Source: Chitinophaga oryziterrae (lineage in GTDB: Bacteria; Bacteroidota; Bacteroidia; Chitinophagales; Chitinophagaceae). From it: a DNA stretch of 64,000 nucleotides. Below the pieces are notes generated by a model that saw only the letters and a program-made list of their open reading frames with translations, was not told the origin of the DNA and searched no databases. Shown one piece after another: positions 1 through 7,156 of this stretch. Position 1 is the stretch's first letter. Each line of letters opens with the position of its first letter. The translations under genes were made by a program, and so were the position numbers. Where the stretch lies: NCBI RefSeq assembly GCF_009758125.1, contig NZ_WRXO01000011.1, positions 124,001-188,000 of the forward strand. Reading direction: 5' to 3'.

Positions 1-60
1 ACATACGAGGAAATACAGAATGGCAGCATCAGTATGCGCTGTTTCCAGATAGGAGAGTAG
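1..60 (+). CDS. C-terminal end of an unidentified gene
   Basis: An open frame enters from the left edge and stops with TAG at 58-60, just ahead of a strong intrinsic terminator. Only 19 residues are visible (ending in CFQIGE), too few to name a family. A second frame stays open through this stretch but would read across the terminator, so this frame is preferred. Frame choice is uncertain. Confidence 0.35.
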   Translation, partial: TYEEIQNGSISMRCFQIGE

Positions 61-72
61 TACCTCATTGTA

Positions 73-110
73 ATGGTCAGACGGAATTCCTCCGTCTGAC
101 CATTTTTTTT
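73..110 (+). terminator. Intrinsic terminator of the left-edge gene
   Basis: A 13-bp perfect stem (73-85 pairing with 91-103) with loop ATTCC is followed by a run of eight T. It lies 12 nt after the TAG at 60 and ends the rightward transcript. Confidence 0.9.
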
Positions 111-119
111 ACCTGTAAT

Positions 120-153
120 TTAATTGTAGAATTGACATTTATCATTATATTGC
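120..153 (+). promoter_or_regulatory. AraR-like operator with promoter-like -7 element
   Basis: TGTA-GAATT-GACA (125-137), flanked by AAT and TTTAT, matches the sites upstream of araR (1550) and araB (2546). TATATTG at 146-152 resembles the -7 box next to the araR operator, and a better TAnnTTTG box lies at 170-177. No intact rightward gene follows before 846. Assignment to AraR is inferred from similarity of the three sites. Confidence 0.5.
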
Positions 154-177
154 GAGCAACAGGAAAGGCTATATTTG
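150..177 (+). promoter_or_regulatory. Candidate Bacteroidota promoter
   Basis: TTG at 150-152 and a perfect TAnnTTTG element, TATATTTG, at 170-177 are separated by 17 nt, as in Bacteroidota sigma promoters. The predicted transcript runs into 180-350, which has no intact gene. It does hold a short hairpin (CGCAAT-CGT-ATTGCG, 199-213) and the broken leader described next. Confidence 0.45.
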
Positions 178-232
178 TCGTAACGTTATGAGAAACAGCG
201 CAATCGTATTGCGGATCGATTATTCCACTTAC

Positions 233-313
233 ATGAATAAAATCATCTTAACATTTTTATAACTTTTTGTATGGCTGCATGCAATCCTGGTAATTTTTGC
301 CGCATGTGGCTAA
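233..313 (+). pseudogene. Possible remnant of a lipoprotein signal peptide
   Basis: From ATG 233 the frame reads MNKIILTFL, a stop at 260-262, then LFVWLHAILVIFAACG and a second stop at 311-313. Read through, this looks like a lipoprotein leader ending in a lipobox-like FAAC. The adjacent promoter and AraR-like site suggest a decayed arabinose-regulated gene. The segment is short and AT-rich, so chance is a real alternative. The rest of 178-350 shows nothing else recognisable. Confidence 0.2.
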
Positions 314-350
314 TTCAATAACGTGAACTATAAATCAGCGGAGGTCGAAT

Positions 351-785
351 TCATTCGACCTTCTTCATTTGTACTTGTCCGGCAACGACGATTTTTTCTG
401 GTATTTGAACAACAGGTGTCGTATCTACCAGCGCTATCTTACCCAACATTGGTGGTGATTGCTGAGGTGTTGATTTCGGATTGCAGGATGCCATTCCGAA
501 TACGATCACAATCACTGCTGCTATCTTTTTAAACAGGGGCAGGTTGGAATAAAACACCTGTAAAATTGTATCTTCTACGGGCACGTCCAGTTGACTGGCA
601 TTAAAACGCCCGCATACTTTCTGTGTTGCATTTGCATATAAATAAGCCGCAATAGCCGGGGTATCCCAGTCTGTAAAGTCTACCACCGTTTTACAGCATG
701 TAAGGCAATGGCGTCCCTGGTCTGCCGGTAACATGTTATTCCAGTTTTCATGACAGGGGGTAGGAATGTGAATGTATGTTTCCAT
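351..785 (-). CDS. Small single-pass membrane protein with N-terminal Cys motif
   Basis: This 144-residue protein opens with HIPTPCHENWNNM and CLTCCKTVVDFTDWD, a cysteine-bearing N-terminal module common in uncharacterised Bacteroidota proteins, where the spaced cysteines (C-x17-C-x2-CC) suggest metal binding. One hydrophobic segment at about residues 88-101 (IAAVIVIVFGMASC) separates it from a Pro/Gln-rich tail. Function is unknown. The stop codon sits inside a hairpin at 343-362. The gene diverges from the HAD gene at 846, with only 60 bp between start codons for both promoters. Confidence 0.75.
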   Translation of the reverse strand: METYIHIPTPCHENWNNMLPADQGRHCLTCCKTVVDFTDWDTPAIAAYLYANATQKVCGRFNASQLDVPVEDTILQVFYSNLPLFKKIAAVIVIVFGMASCNPKSTPQQSPPMLGKIALVDTTPVVQIPEKIVVAGQVQMKKVE

Positions 786-845
786 ATGATAGGTTTTGTA
801 GCAGGATGCAGAAATTCCCGAAATTCCATATTAGCTTTGCAGTAT

Positions 846-1502
846 ATGAAAAAGGCTTTTATTTTCGATATGAACGGCACCATGATAGATGATATGGAAT
901 ATCATGTACATGGCTGGTACAACATCCTGAACGACGATCTGAAGGCCGGACTGAGCCGGGAAGCGGTGAAAAAGGAGATGTATGGCAAGAACCAGGAAGT
1001 ATTGGTAAGGATCTTTGGAAAGGACAGGTTTACAGATAAAGAAATGGATACCCTGGCACTGGAAAAGGAAAGGCGTTACCAGGAGGCTTACCGTCCGCAC
1101 CTGGAGCTGATAGCCGGACTGAAAGAGTTCCTGGATATGGCCGCAGAGCAGGGGATCGCGATGGGCATAGGCACTGCCGCTATACCTTTCAATGTGGATT
1201 TTGCACTGGATAACCTGCATGTGCGGGATTATTTCCAGACTATCATTACTGCTGATGATGTGGTGACCAGCAAGCCGGACCCTGAAGTATTCCTCAAAGC
1301 TGCTGCCGAACTGGGAGCTGTTCCTGCGGATTGTATCGTGTTCGAAGATGCGCCCAAAGGCGTGGAAGCGGCTGCCAATGCAGGCATGAAAGTGGTCGTC
1401 CTCACTACCATGCATACCCGTGAGGAGTTTGCGGGGTATGATAATATCATCGCTTTTATTGCTGATTACACGGCCATCACCCCTGGGCAGTTATTCCGAT
1501 AG
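846..1502 (+). CDS. HAD superfamily hydrolase, beta-phosphoglucomutase-like
   Basis: A 218-residue HAD subfamily IA protein. Motif I is FDMNGT (Asp8 nucleophile, but Asn10 where most phosphatases and mutases have the acid/base Asp). A cap domain follows. The TSKPDPEVF lysine and the VFEDAPKGVEAA acidic motif are intact. It resembles the beta-phosphoglucomutase/sugar-phosphatase branch, acting on small phosphosugars in the cytosol. ATG 846 is chosen because it places motif I at the usual distance; an upstream in-frame ATG at 750 would overlap the divergent gene. The DxNGT form recurs in Bacteroidota, so it may be a family trait. Substrate unknown. Confidence 0.85.
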   Translation: MKKAFIFDMNGTMIDDMEYHVHGWYNILNDDLKAGLSREAVKKEMYGKNQEVLVRIFGKDRFTDKEMDTLALEKERRYQEAYRPHLELIAGLKEFLDMAAEQGIAMGIGTAAIPFNVDFALDNLHVRDYFQTIITADDVVTSKPDPEVFLKAAAELGAVPADCIVFEDAPKGVEAAANAGMKVVVLTTMHTREEFAGYDNIIAFIADYTAITPGQLFR

Positions 1503-1549
1503 CAGATTTTAGCCACTGCCCACCGGATATTACCATTTTTGTACATAAT

Positions 1550-1580
1550 TGTTGTAGCGACATTTATTTTTCTATATTGT
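1550..1580 (+). promoter_or_regulatory. AraR-like operator and promoter upstream of araR
   Basis: TGTT-GTAGC-GACA (1550-1562), flanked by ATAAT and TTTAT, matches the sites at 125 and 2546. A TATATTGT -7-like box at 1573-1580 lies 18 nt after TTG 1552-1554, so the operator covers the -33 region. This suggests autoregulation, with a leader of about 70 nt before ATG 1660. Confidence 0.55.
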
Positions 1581-1659
1581 GTGGAAATAAACAGTCCGGG
1601 TAAATACTGGCAATATCACCGGGGAGTTTTATATTAGCAGAATTAAACACCAGGAAAGT

Positions 1660-2364
1660 ATGACACGTTATTCCCGGCAAACCCGGATGCTGGTAGCTGT
1701 AGACTGTATTATTTTCGGTTTCGACGGACAGGATCTTAAGTTATTATTGATAAAGCGTGGCTTTGATCCTGAAAAAGGTAAATGGAGCCTGATGGGCGGT
1801 TTTGTTCAGCCGGAAGAAGCACTGGATGCAGCTGCTGTCCGTACACTGAATAAGCTGACAGGGCTGGACGGGGTATATATGGAGCAGTTAGCTGCCTTTG
1901 GCACCCCTCAGCGCGACCCGATGGAAAGGACCTTATCCGTAGCTTACTTTGCACTGATAGATATCAATTTGTACAAACAGCAACTGACAGACGAATACAA
2001 AGCGGAATGGTTCTCCCTGAGAGATATCCCTAAGCTGATATTTGATCATGCTGATATGGTACATGAAGCGCAGGCGCGGTTACGTTATAAGGCAGCTATT
2101 CACCCGCTGCTGTTCGAGCTGTTACCACCCAAGTTTACGATTCCCCAGTTACAGATCCTGTTCGAAGCAGTATATGATGCAGGATTTGATAAACGGAATT
2201 TCAGCAGAAAGGTATTATCTACCGGTTTACTGGTGAAACAGAAAGAGAAAGAAAGAGCGTCTTCTAAAAGAGGAGCATTTTATTATAAACTGGATAAAAG
2301 AAAGTACAGCGCGAAGTTTCATGCTTTCCTGAACTTTGTTTCTGATCCGGGGAATTTGAGATAG
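1660..2364 (+). CDS. araR: AraR-type Nudix-related transcriptional regulator
   Basis: A 234-residue protein with an N-terminal Nudix fold (about 10-140) and a C-terminal winged-helix region (about 150-225), the architecture of the NrtR/AraR family. In Bacteroides, AraR is a Nudix-fold regulator of L-arabinose use. The Nudix box is degenerate: G47, E53 and R61 remain, but the three catalytic glutamate positions are T62, K65 and L66. This implies effector sensing without hydrolysis. It sits directly upstream of araBDA, and similar palindromes lie before itself and araB. Effector identity is not shown by the sequence. The coding 3' end has decayed duplicate copies downstream. Confidence 0.88.
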   Translation: MTRYSRQTRMLVAVDCIIFGFDGQDLKLLLIKRGFDPEKGKWSLMGGFVQPEEALDAAAVRTLNKLTGLDGVYMEQLAAFGTPQRDPMERTLSVAYFALIDINLYKQQLTDEYKAEWFSLRDIPKLIFDHADMVHEAQARLRYKAAIHPLLFELLPPKFTIPQLQILFEAVYDAGFDKRNFSRKVLSTGLLVKQKEKERASSKRGAFYYKLDKRKYSAKFHAFLNFVSDPGNLR

Positions 2365-2484
2365 TCTGTAAGCCGGATAAGAATTTTGATCCGGGAATTT
2401 AAAATATTCTGATTTTATAGAGCCGGATAAAAGAAAGTTTCATACTTTGTTGCTGATTCGGGAATTTAAAATATTCTGATATTA
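2290..2484 (+). repeat. Decayed tandem copies of the araR 3' end
   Basis: The last ~75 bp of araR are followed by two degraded copies. The block GCCGGATAA occurs at 2372-2380 and 2422-2430. GATCCGGGAATTTAAAATAT (from 2388) and GATTCGGGAATTTAAAATAT (from 2455) repeat almost exactly, and both resemble araR 2344-2358. The third copy also keeps AAAAGAAAGTTTCAT and ACTTTGTTGCTGAT from the coding end. This looks like local tandem duplication followed by deletion. Confidence 0.75.
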
Positions 2485-2502
2485 CAAAAAGTGTTAGATC
2501 AG

Positions 2503-2529
2503 AAACGTCCTTTACCGGACGTTTTTTTT
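2503..2529 (+). terminator. Intrinsic terminator after araR
   Basis: Stem AAACGTCC/GGACGTTT (2503-2510 with 2517-2524), loop TTTACC, runs into eight T. It isolates araR from the araBDA transcript. Confidence 0.88.
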
Positions 2530-2545
2530 ACCCGGCTTTTATAAT

Positions 2546-2610
2546 TGTCGATTTGACATGTAATTATTAACCACTAAATACCTTTGAGATGATCCCTGCC
2601 GCCTGGCAGG
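2546..2610 (+). promoter_or_regulatory. araBDA operator, promoter and leader hairpin
   Basis: TGTC-GATTT-GACA (2546-2558) is the most symmetrical of the three AraR-like sites. Its TTTG (2552-2555) can serve as the -33 element, 23 nt before a perfect -7 box TACCTTTG (2579-2586). Bound regulator would therefore block the promoter. The predicted leader opens with a CCTGCC-GCCT-GGCAGG hairpin (2595-2610), 24 nt before the araB ATG. Confidence 0.65.
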
Positions 2611-2634
2611 AAGTCTGCAAAGAGGTCGTACGTT

Positions 2635-4272
2635 ATGGAGAATTCATTTGTATTAGGTGTCGACTTTGGCACCGATTCAGTACGCTCGCTGGTAGTGAAT
2701 GTGACTACAGGAGAAGAAGTTGGTAGCGCAGTACATTACTACCCGCGCTGGCAGAAAGGAAAGTATTGCGATCCATCTTCACAGCAATACAGGCAACATC
2801 CCCTGGATTATCTGGAAGGCCTGGAACACAGTATCCGCGAGGCTTTGAAACAATGCCCCGCAGGAACGACCGACAGGGTAAAAGGGATTTCGGTAGATAC
2901 GACCGGCTCTACACCCGGCCCCGTAAATGAAGAAGGGATGCCATTGGCATTATTGCCCGAATTTGAGCATAATCCCAATGCCATGTTCGTATTGTGGAAA
3001 GACCATACCGCAAACGAAGAAGCTGCACTCATCAATGAAATAGCCCATAGTAAAGGCACAGACTACACCCAGTATTGCGGAGGTATTTACAGCAGTGAAT
3101 GGTTCTGGGCCAAGATACTGCATGTGATCAAAGAAGATGCATCCGTAAGGGCTAAAGCTGCTGCCTGGGTAGAACATTGCGACTGGATACCGGCTGTCCT
3201 CACCGGCAACAACAGCTTGAATACATTATTGCGCAGCCGCTGCGCTGCAGGACATAAAGCCATGTGGCATGCTTCCTGGGGCGGACTTCCTCCCGCAGAA
3301 TTTTTACAACAGTTGCATCCTTTTCTGTCCCGGTACGTTAATATGTACACAGACACCGTAGATGCTACCGTTCCTGCTGGTGTTATCACCGCAGAATGGG
3401 CCGGGAAACTGGGCCTCCCAACTGATGTAGTGATAGGCACAGGCGCTTTCGACGCACATATGGGAGCCGTTGGCGGTGGTATCAAACCTTACTCCTTGTG
3501 CAAGGTGATAGGTACCAGTACCTGCGATATCCTGATTGCGCCAATGGAAGAAGCCGGACACCTGCTGGTGAAAGGTATCTGCGGACAGGTAGATGGTTCC
3601 GTGGTACCCGATACGCTGGGTATGGAAGCCGGACAATCCGCTTATGGCGATGTATTCGCCTGGTTACGCCGCCTCATCATGGGCCCTGTTTACGCATTAT
3701 TAAATGAAGCAGATGCACAGAAAATGGAGAGCAGACTGCTGACCCATTTATCTGAACAGGCACAGCAACTGCCTTTAAAGAAAGATGATCCACTGGCCCT
3801 GGACTGGTTTAACGGTCGCCGTACACCCGATGCAAACCATACCCTGAAAAGCACTGTCACAGGCTTACACCTGGGCGTAGATGCTGCCCAGTTGTTCAAA
3901 GCGCTGGTTGAAGCCACCGCTTTCGGTGCGCAAAGCATCGCGGAACGTTTTGTACAGGAAGGAGTACCTATCCATGAAGTGATCGCACTGGGCGGCGTAG
4001 CCAAGAAATCAGGTTATGCGATGCAGGTGCTGGCAGATGTAATGAACCGTCCTATTAAGATAGTGAACAGCGAAAACGCCTGCGCACTCGGTGCTGCCAT
4101 GTTTGCTGCGGTTGCCGCCGGATTATACCCAACCATTGGTGCCGCGCAGGAAGCCATGTCTTCCGGCTTTGAAACCGTATGGGAACCAAGAGCGCAACAC
4201 GTTCCTTACTACGCAGAACGCTACCGTAAATTCCAGGAACTGGGCGCCTTCACAGAAAAATTTAACGCATGA
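2635..4272 (+). CDS. araB: Ribulokinase
   Basis: A 545-residue FGGY-family sugar kinase that phosphorylates L-ribulose to L-ribulose 5-phosphate with ATP. The N-terminal phosphate loop GVDFGTDSVRSLV (about 8-20) is typical of AraB, and the length is close to other bacterial ribulokinases. The C-terminal FGGY half has the GGVAKKSGYAMQVLADVMNRPI region (about 452-473) and the SENACALGAAMFA helix that closes the ATP site. It is the first gene of the arabinose operon; its TGA overlaps the araD start (ATGA), indicating translational coupling. Confidence 0.96.
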   Translation: MENSFVLGVDFGTDSVRSLVVNVTTGEEVGSAVHYYPRWQKGKYCDPSSQQYRQHPLDYLEGLEHSIREALKQCPAGTTDRVKGISVDTTGSTPGPVNEEGMPLALLPEFEHNPNAMFVLWKDHTANEEAALINEIAHSKGTDYTQYCGGIYSSEWFWAKILHVIKEDASVRAKAAAWVEHCDWIPAVLTGNNSLNTLLRSRCAAGHKAMWHASWGGLPPAEFLQQLHPFLSRYVNMYTDTVDATVPAGVITAEWAGKLGLPTDVVIGTGAFDAHMGAVGGGIKPYSLCKVIGTSTCDILIAPMEEAGHLLVKGICGQVDGSVVPDTLGMEAGQSAYGDVFAWLRRLIMGPVYALLNEADAQKMESRLLTHLSEQAQQLPLKKDDPLALDWFNGRRTPDANHTLKSTVTGLHLGVDAAQLFKALVEATAFGAQSIAERFVQEGVPIHEVIALGGVAKKSGYAMQVLADVMNRPIKIVNSENACALGAAMFAAVAAGLYPTIGAAQEAMSSGFETVWEPRAQHVPYYAERYRKFQELGAFTEKFNA

Positions 4273-4964
4273 GCTATCAATCCATAAAAGAAGCAGCGTA
4301 CGAAGCCAATATGCAGTTGCCTGCACTGGGGCTGGTATTGTTCACTTTTGGCAATGTCAGCGTGGTAGACCGCCAGGCAGGCGTATTTGCCATCAAACCA
4401 AGCGGCGTGCCCTACACGCAACTATCACCGGATAAAATGGTGATCGTTGATTTCGACGGACAGACAGTGGAAGGTGCTTTACGCCCTTCTTCAGATACCA
4501 AAACACATGCAGTGTTATACAAGCACTGGGAACATATCGGGGGTATCGTGCATACGCACTCTACCTATGCTACGGCCTGGGCACAGGCCCAGCGCGACAT
4601 TCCCATCTATGGCACTACACATGCAGACCATCTCACCGTAGATGTGCCCTGTGCAGCTCCCATGAACGATGAAATGATCAAAGGGAATTATGAGCATGAA
4701 ACAGGATTTCAGATCATGAACTGCCTGAAAGAAAGATCATTGTCATACGAGGACGTTGAAATGATCCTCGTTGGCAACCATGCACCTTTTACCTGGGGTA
4801 AAACAGCCGATAAAGCAGTGTATAATGCAGCCGTAGTGGAAGAAGTGGCAAGGATGGCCTACCTCACGGAAAGCATCCGGGCGGATTGTCCCCGGTTGAA
4901 AGACTCTCTGATACGCAAACATTTTGAACGCAAACATGGCCCTGATTCCTATTACGGCCAGTAA
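4269..4964 (+). CDS. araD: L-ribulose-5-phosphate 4-epimerase
   Basis: A 231-residue class II aldolase-fold enzyme that inverts C4 of L-ribulose 5-phosphate to give D-xylulose 5-phosphate. Residue numbering matches E. coli AraD: zinc ligands H95 and H97 (HTHS) and H171 (GNHAPFTWG), plus D76, D120 and Y229, are all present, as is the C-terminal YYGQ. The start overlaps the araB stop by four bases. It supplies the last step joining arabinose to the pentose phosphate pathway. Confidence 0.96.
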   Translation: MSYQSIKEAAYEANMQLPALGLVLFTFGNVSVVDRQAGVFAIKPSGVPYTQLSPDKMVIVDFDGQTVEGALRPSSDTKTHAVLYKHWEHIGGIVHTHSTYATAWAQAQRDIPIYGTTHADHLTVDVPCAAPMNDEMIKGNYEHETGFQIMNCLKERSLSYEDVEMILVGNHAPFTWGKTADKAVYNAAVVEEVARMAYLTESIRADCPRLKDSLIRKHFERKHGPDSYYGQ

Positions 4965-4982
4965 TCTGAAAAATTCAATAGC

Positions 4983-6488
4983 ATGATACAGTTGAAGCAA
5001 TTCGAAGCCTGGTTCGTTACAGGTAGCCAGCATCTTTACGGAGAAGAAACTTTACAGCAGGTGGATGCACATTCAGCGGCTATAGCCAAATGGCTGGATG
5101 CATCTCCGGATATTCCCGTGCGCATCGTATTCAAGCCTGTTGTGAAAACACCGGACGAGATCTACCGCATTTGTCAGGAGGCTAATAACGCTCCTGATTG
5201 TATTGGGATCATTGCATGGATGCATACTTTTTCTCCTGCCAAAATGTGGATCGGCGGACTGAAAGTATTACAGCGCCCGCTGCTTCACCTGCACACACAG
5301 TTTAACCGGGATATTCCATGGGGCGAGATTGATATGGACTTCATGAACCTGAACCAGTCGGCCCATGGCGACCGTGAATTCGGTTTTATGATGTCGCGGA
5401 TGCGCATGAACAGGAAAGTGGTGGCAGGTCACTGGCAGGACCCCGATGTAGTGAGTGAACTGAACACCTGGCTGCGTGCGGCCTGTGGCTGGCACGACTG
5501 GCAAGGTGGTAAATTCGCCCGCCTGGGAGATAATATGCGTCAGGTAGCCGTTACTGAAGGTGATAAGGTAGAAGCAGAATTGCAGTTCGGCTATTCTGTA
5601 AATGGTTACGGCATAGGCGACCTCGTAAAATACATCAAAGAAGTAAGTGATGCCTCCGTAGGCACACTGGTACAGGAATATGAACAAAGTTATTCCGTAG
5701 GGGCATCGCTTCGTAAAGGGGCTGCACAACATGCTTCATTAAGAGAAGCTGCCCGTATAGAACTGGGGCTGCGTGCATTCCTGGAAGCAGGTAGTTTCAA
5801 AGGGTTTACGGATACCTTTGAAGACCTGCACGGCCTGGAACAACTGCCGGGTATTGCGGTGCAACGCCTGATGGCAGACGGGTACGGCTTCGGTGGAGAA
5901 GGCGACTGGAAAACAGCGGCGCTGGTGCGGGCCATGAAAGTGATGGGCAGCGGTTTACCAGGTGGTAACTCCTTCATGGAAGACTACACCTATCACTTCG
6001 ATCCTTCCAACCGTTTAGTATTGGGGGCGCATATGCTGGAGATCTGTTCTTCCATCGCTGCCGGTAAACCTACCTGCGAGATCCATCCGCTGGGTATAGG
6101 GGGAAAAGCAGACCCTGTGCGCCTGGTGTTCAACGTGGCCGCAGGACCGGCTATAAATGCCTCTGTAATTGATATGGGTAACCGCTTCCGTTTACTGGTA
6201 AATGAAGTAGAAGCTGTAGAGCCTGAACATGAATTGCCTAAGTTACCCGTAGCACGTGTGTTATGGAAACCTATGCCTGACATGCGTACCGGTTGTGCAG
6301 CCTGGATACAGGCAGGTGGTGCACATCATACCTGTTACAGTCAGAATTTATCTACTGCGCATATGCAGGACTTCGCTGACATGGCAGGCATTGAATACGT
6401 GCGGATCGCTAAGGACACTGAGTTATATCAGTTCCGCAATGAGCTGCGCTGGAATGAAGCTTTTTACCTGTTAAAAGGATTGAAATAA
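4983..6488 (+). CDS. araA: L-arabinose isomerase
   Basis: A 501-residue protein of normal AraA length that isomerises L-arabinose to L-ribulose with a divalent metal. The WFVTGSQHLYGEETL opening (about 10-24), the HTFSPAKMWIGG segment, the GEGDWKTAALVRAMKVM active-site stretch (metal-binding Glu near 305) and the late GGAHHTCYSQ motif (His near 446) are all present. It begins 18 nt after araD and closes the operon, which ends at a strong terminator. No arabinose transporter is present here. Confidence 0.97.
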   Translation: MIQLKQFEAWFVTGSQHLYGEETLQQVDAHSAAIAKWLDASPDIPVRIVFKPVVKTPDEIYRICQEANNAPDCIGIIAWMHTFSPAKMWIGGLKVLQRPLLHLHTQFNRDIPWGEIDMDFMNLNQSAHGDREFGFMMSRMRMNRKVVAGHWQDPDVVSELNTWLRAACGWHDWQGGKFARLGDNMRQVAVTEGDKVEAELQFGYSVNGYGIGDLVKYIKEVSDASVGTLVQEYEQSYSVGASLRKGAAQHASLREAARIELGLRAFLEAGSFKGFTDTFEDLHGLEQLPGIAVQRLMADGYGFGGEGDWKTAALVRAMKVMGSGLPGGNSFMEDYTYHFDPSNRLVLGAHMLEICSSIAAGKPTCEIHPLGIGGKADPVRLVFNVAAGPAINASVIDMGNRFRLLVNEVEAVEPEHELPKLPVARVLWKPMPDMRTGCAAWIQAGGAHHTCYSQNLSTAHMQDFADMAGIEYVRIAKDTELYQFRNELRWNEAFYLLKGLK

Positions 6489-6490
6489 TA

Positions 6491-6519
6491 AAAAAGGCCG
6501 GAATGATTCCGGCCTTTTT
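6491..6519. terminator. Bidirectional terminator after araA
   Basis: A 13-bp perfect stem, AAAAAGGCCGGAA with TTCCGGCCTTTTT, loop TGA. It has T-runs on both strands and serves araA and the convergent hydrolase gene that ends at 6522. Confidence 0.92.
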
Positions 6520-6521
6520 AC

Positions 6522-7064
6522 TTATAATGTGTGCCAGTTCCGCACCAGTTCATCTACCAGGGATTGCCCGGCAGACCATTCTCCCAGATTGGAATCTGCA
6601 TTAATATGACCCTTGTTCCCTGCATTTACAAAACGGCTGCCCCATGCGTTGGCAAAGTCGATCGCCCTTTGCGGGCTGGCAAATTCGTCGTTGGTACTGG
6701 AAACAACAATGCTTTTAAAAGGCAGCGGAGCCAGCGGAATAGGCGCAAAACCCGAGGCTGCTTTTGGAAAAGTCTGTTTCTCTGTGTCGGCAGGAGCCAC
6801 CAGTAAGGCCCCTCTAATCTTTAGTTTCGTTTGTTGTGCCCATTGGGCCAGCGCGATACAACCTAAGCTATGGGCAACGATTACTACATCGGGCCCGGCT
6901 TCAGCCACTGCTGTTTCAATTGTGTGTACCCAGTCACTCATCACCGGTTCATTCCAGTTTTGTTGCTCGATACGTTTGTAACCTGGCATCTTTTCCCATA
7001 CACTTTGCCAGTGTTGCGGCCCGGAACCATATAGGCCGGGAGCGGTCAGAACATTAATTTCCAT
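6522..7064 (-). CDS. RBBP9/YdeN-family serine hydrolase
   Basis: A 180-residue alpha/beta hydrolase of the small RBBP9/YdeN type. It has the APGLYGSGPQHWQSVWE opening, the nucleophile elbow AHSLGC (Ser about 66), the acid SSTNDEF (Asp about 125) and the late histidine KGHINADS (about 153), so the triad is complete. No signal peptide is seen; it is cytosolic. Physiological substrates of this family are mostly unknown. It converges on araA and is separated from queG by about 90 bp. Confidence 0.87.
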   Translation of the reverse strand: MEINVLTAPGLYGSGPQHWQSVWEKMPGYKRIEQQNWNEPVMSDWVHTIETAVAEAGPDVVIVAHSLGCIALAQWAQQTKLKIRGALLVAPADTEKQTFPKAASGFAPIPLAPLPFKSIVVSSTNDEFASPQRAIDFANAWGSRFVNAGNKGHINADSNLGEWSAGQSLVDELVRNWHTL

Positions 7065-7156
7065 AAGAAGAAAAACTTTAAGGCATACTTTTATCGGAGA
7101 TAGTTGGCTTATCTAAATTTACGCAAAAAAGAAAAGAAATAAAAATGACACAAACG

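Noticed and set aside
343..362. Hairpin AGGTCGAAT/ATTCGACCT as a terminator for the 351-785 gene
   Set aside because: It contains the stop codon and no T-tract follows on the minus strand, so it was not listed as a terminator.
323..532. 69-residue plus-strand open frame
   Set aside because: It lies mostly inside the antisense 351-785 gene, which has a recognisable family pattern and better composition.
750..845. N-terminal extension of the HAD protein from ATG 750
   Set aside because: It would overlap the divergent 351-785 gene and adds residues ahead of a normal HAD beginning at 846.
2595..2610. Leader hairpin of araB as an attenuator
   Set aside because: There is no T-tract and no leader peptide; it is more likely a simple 5' structure.
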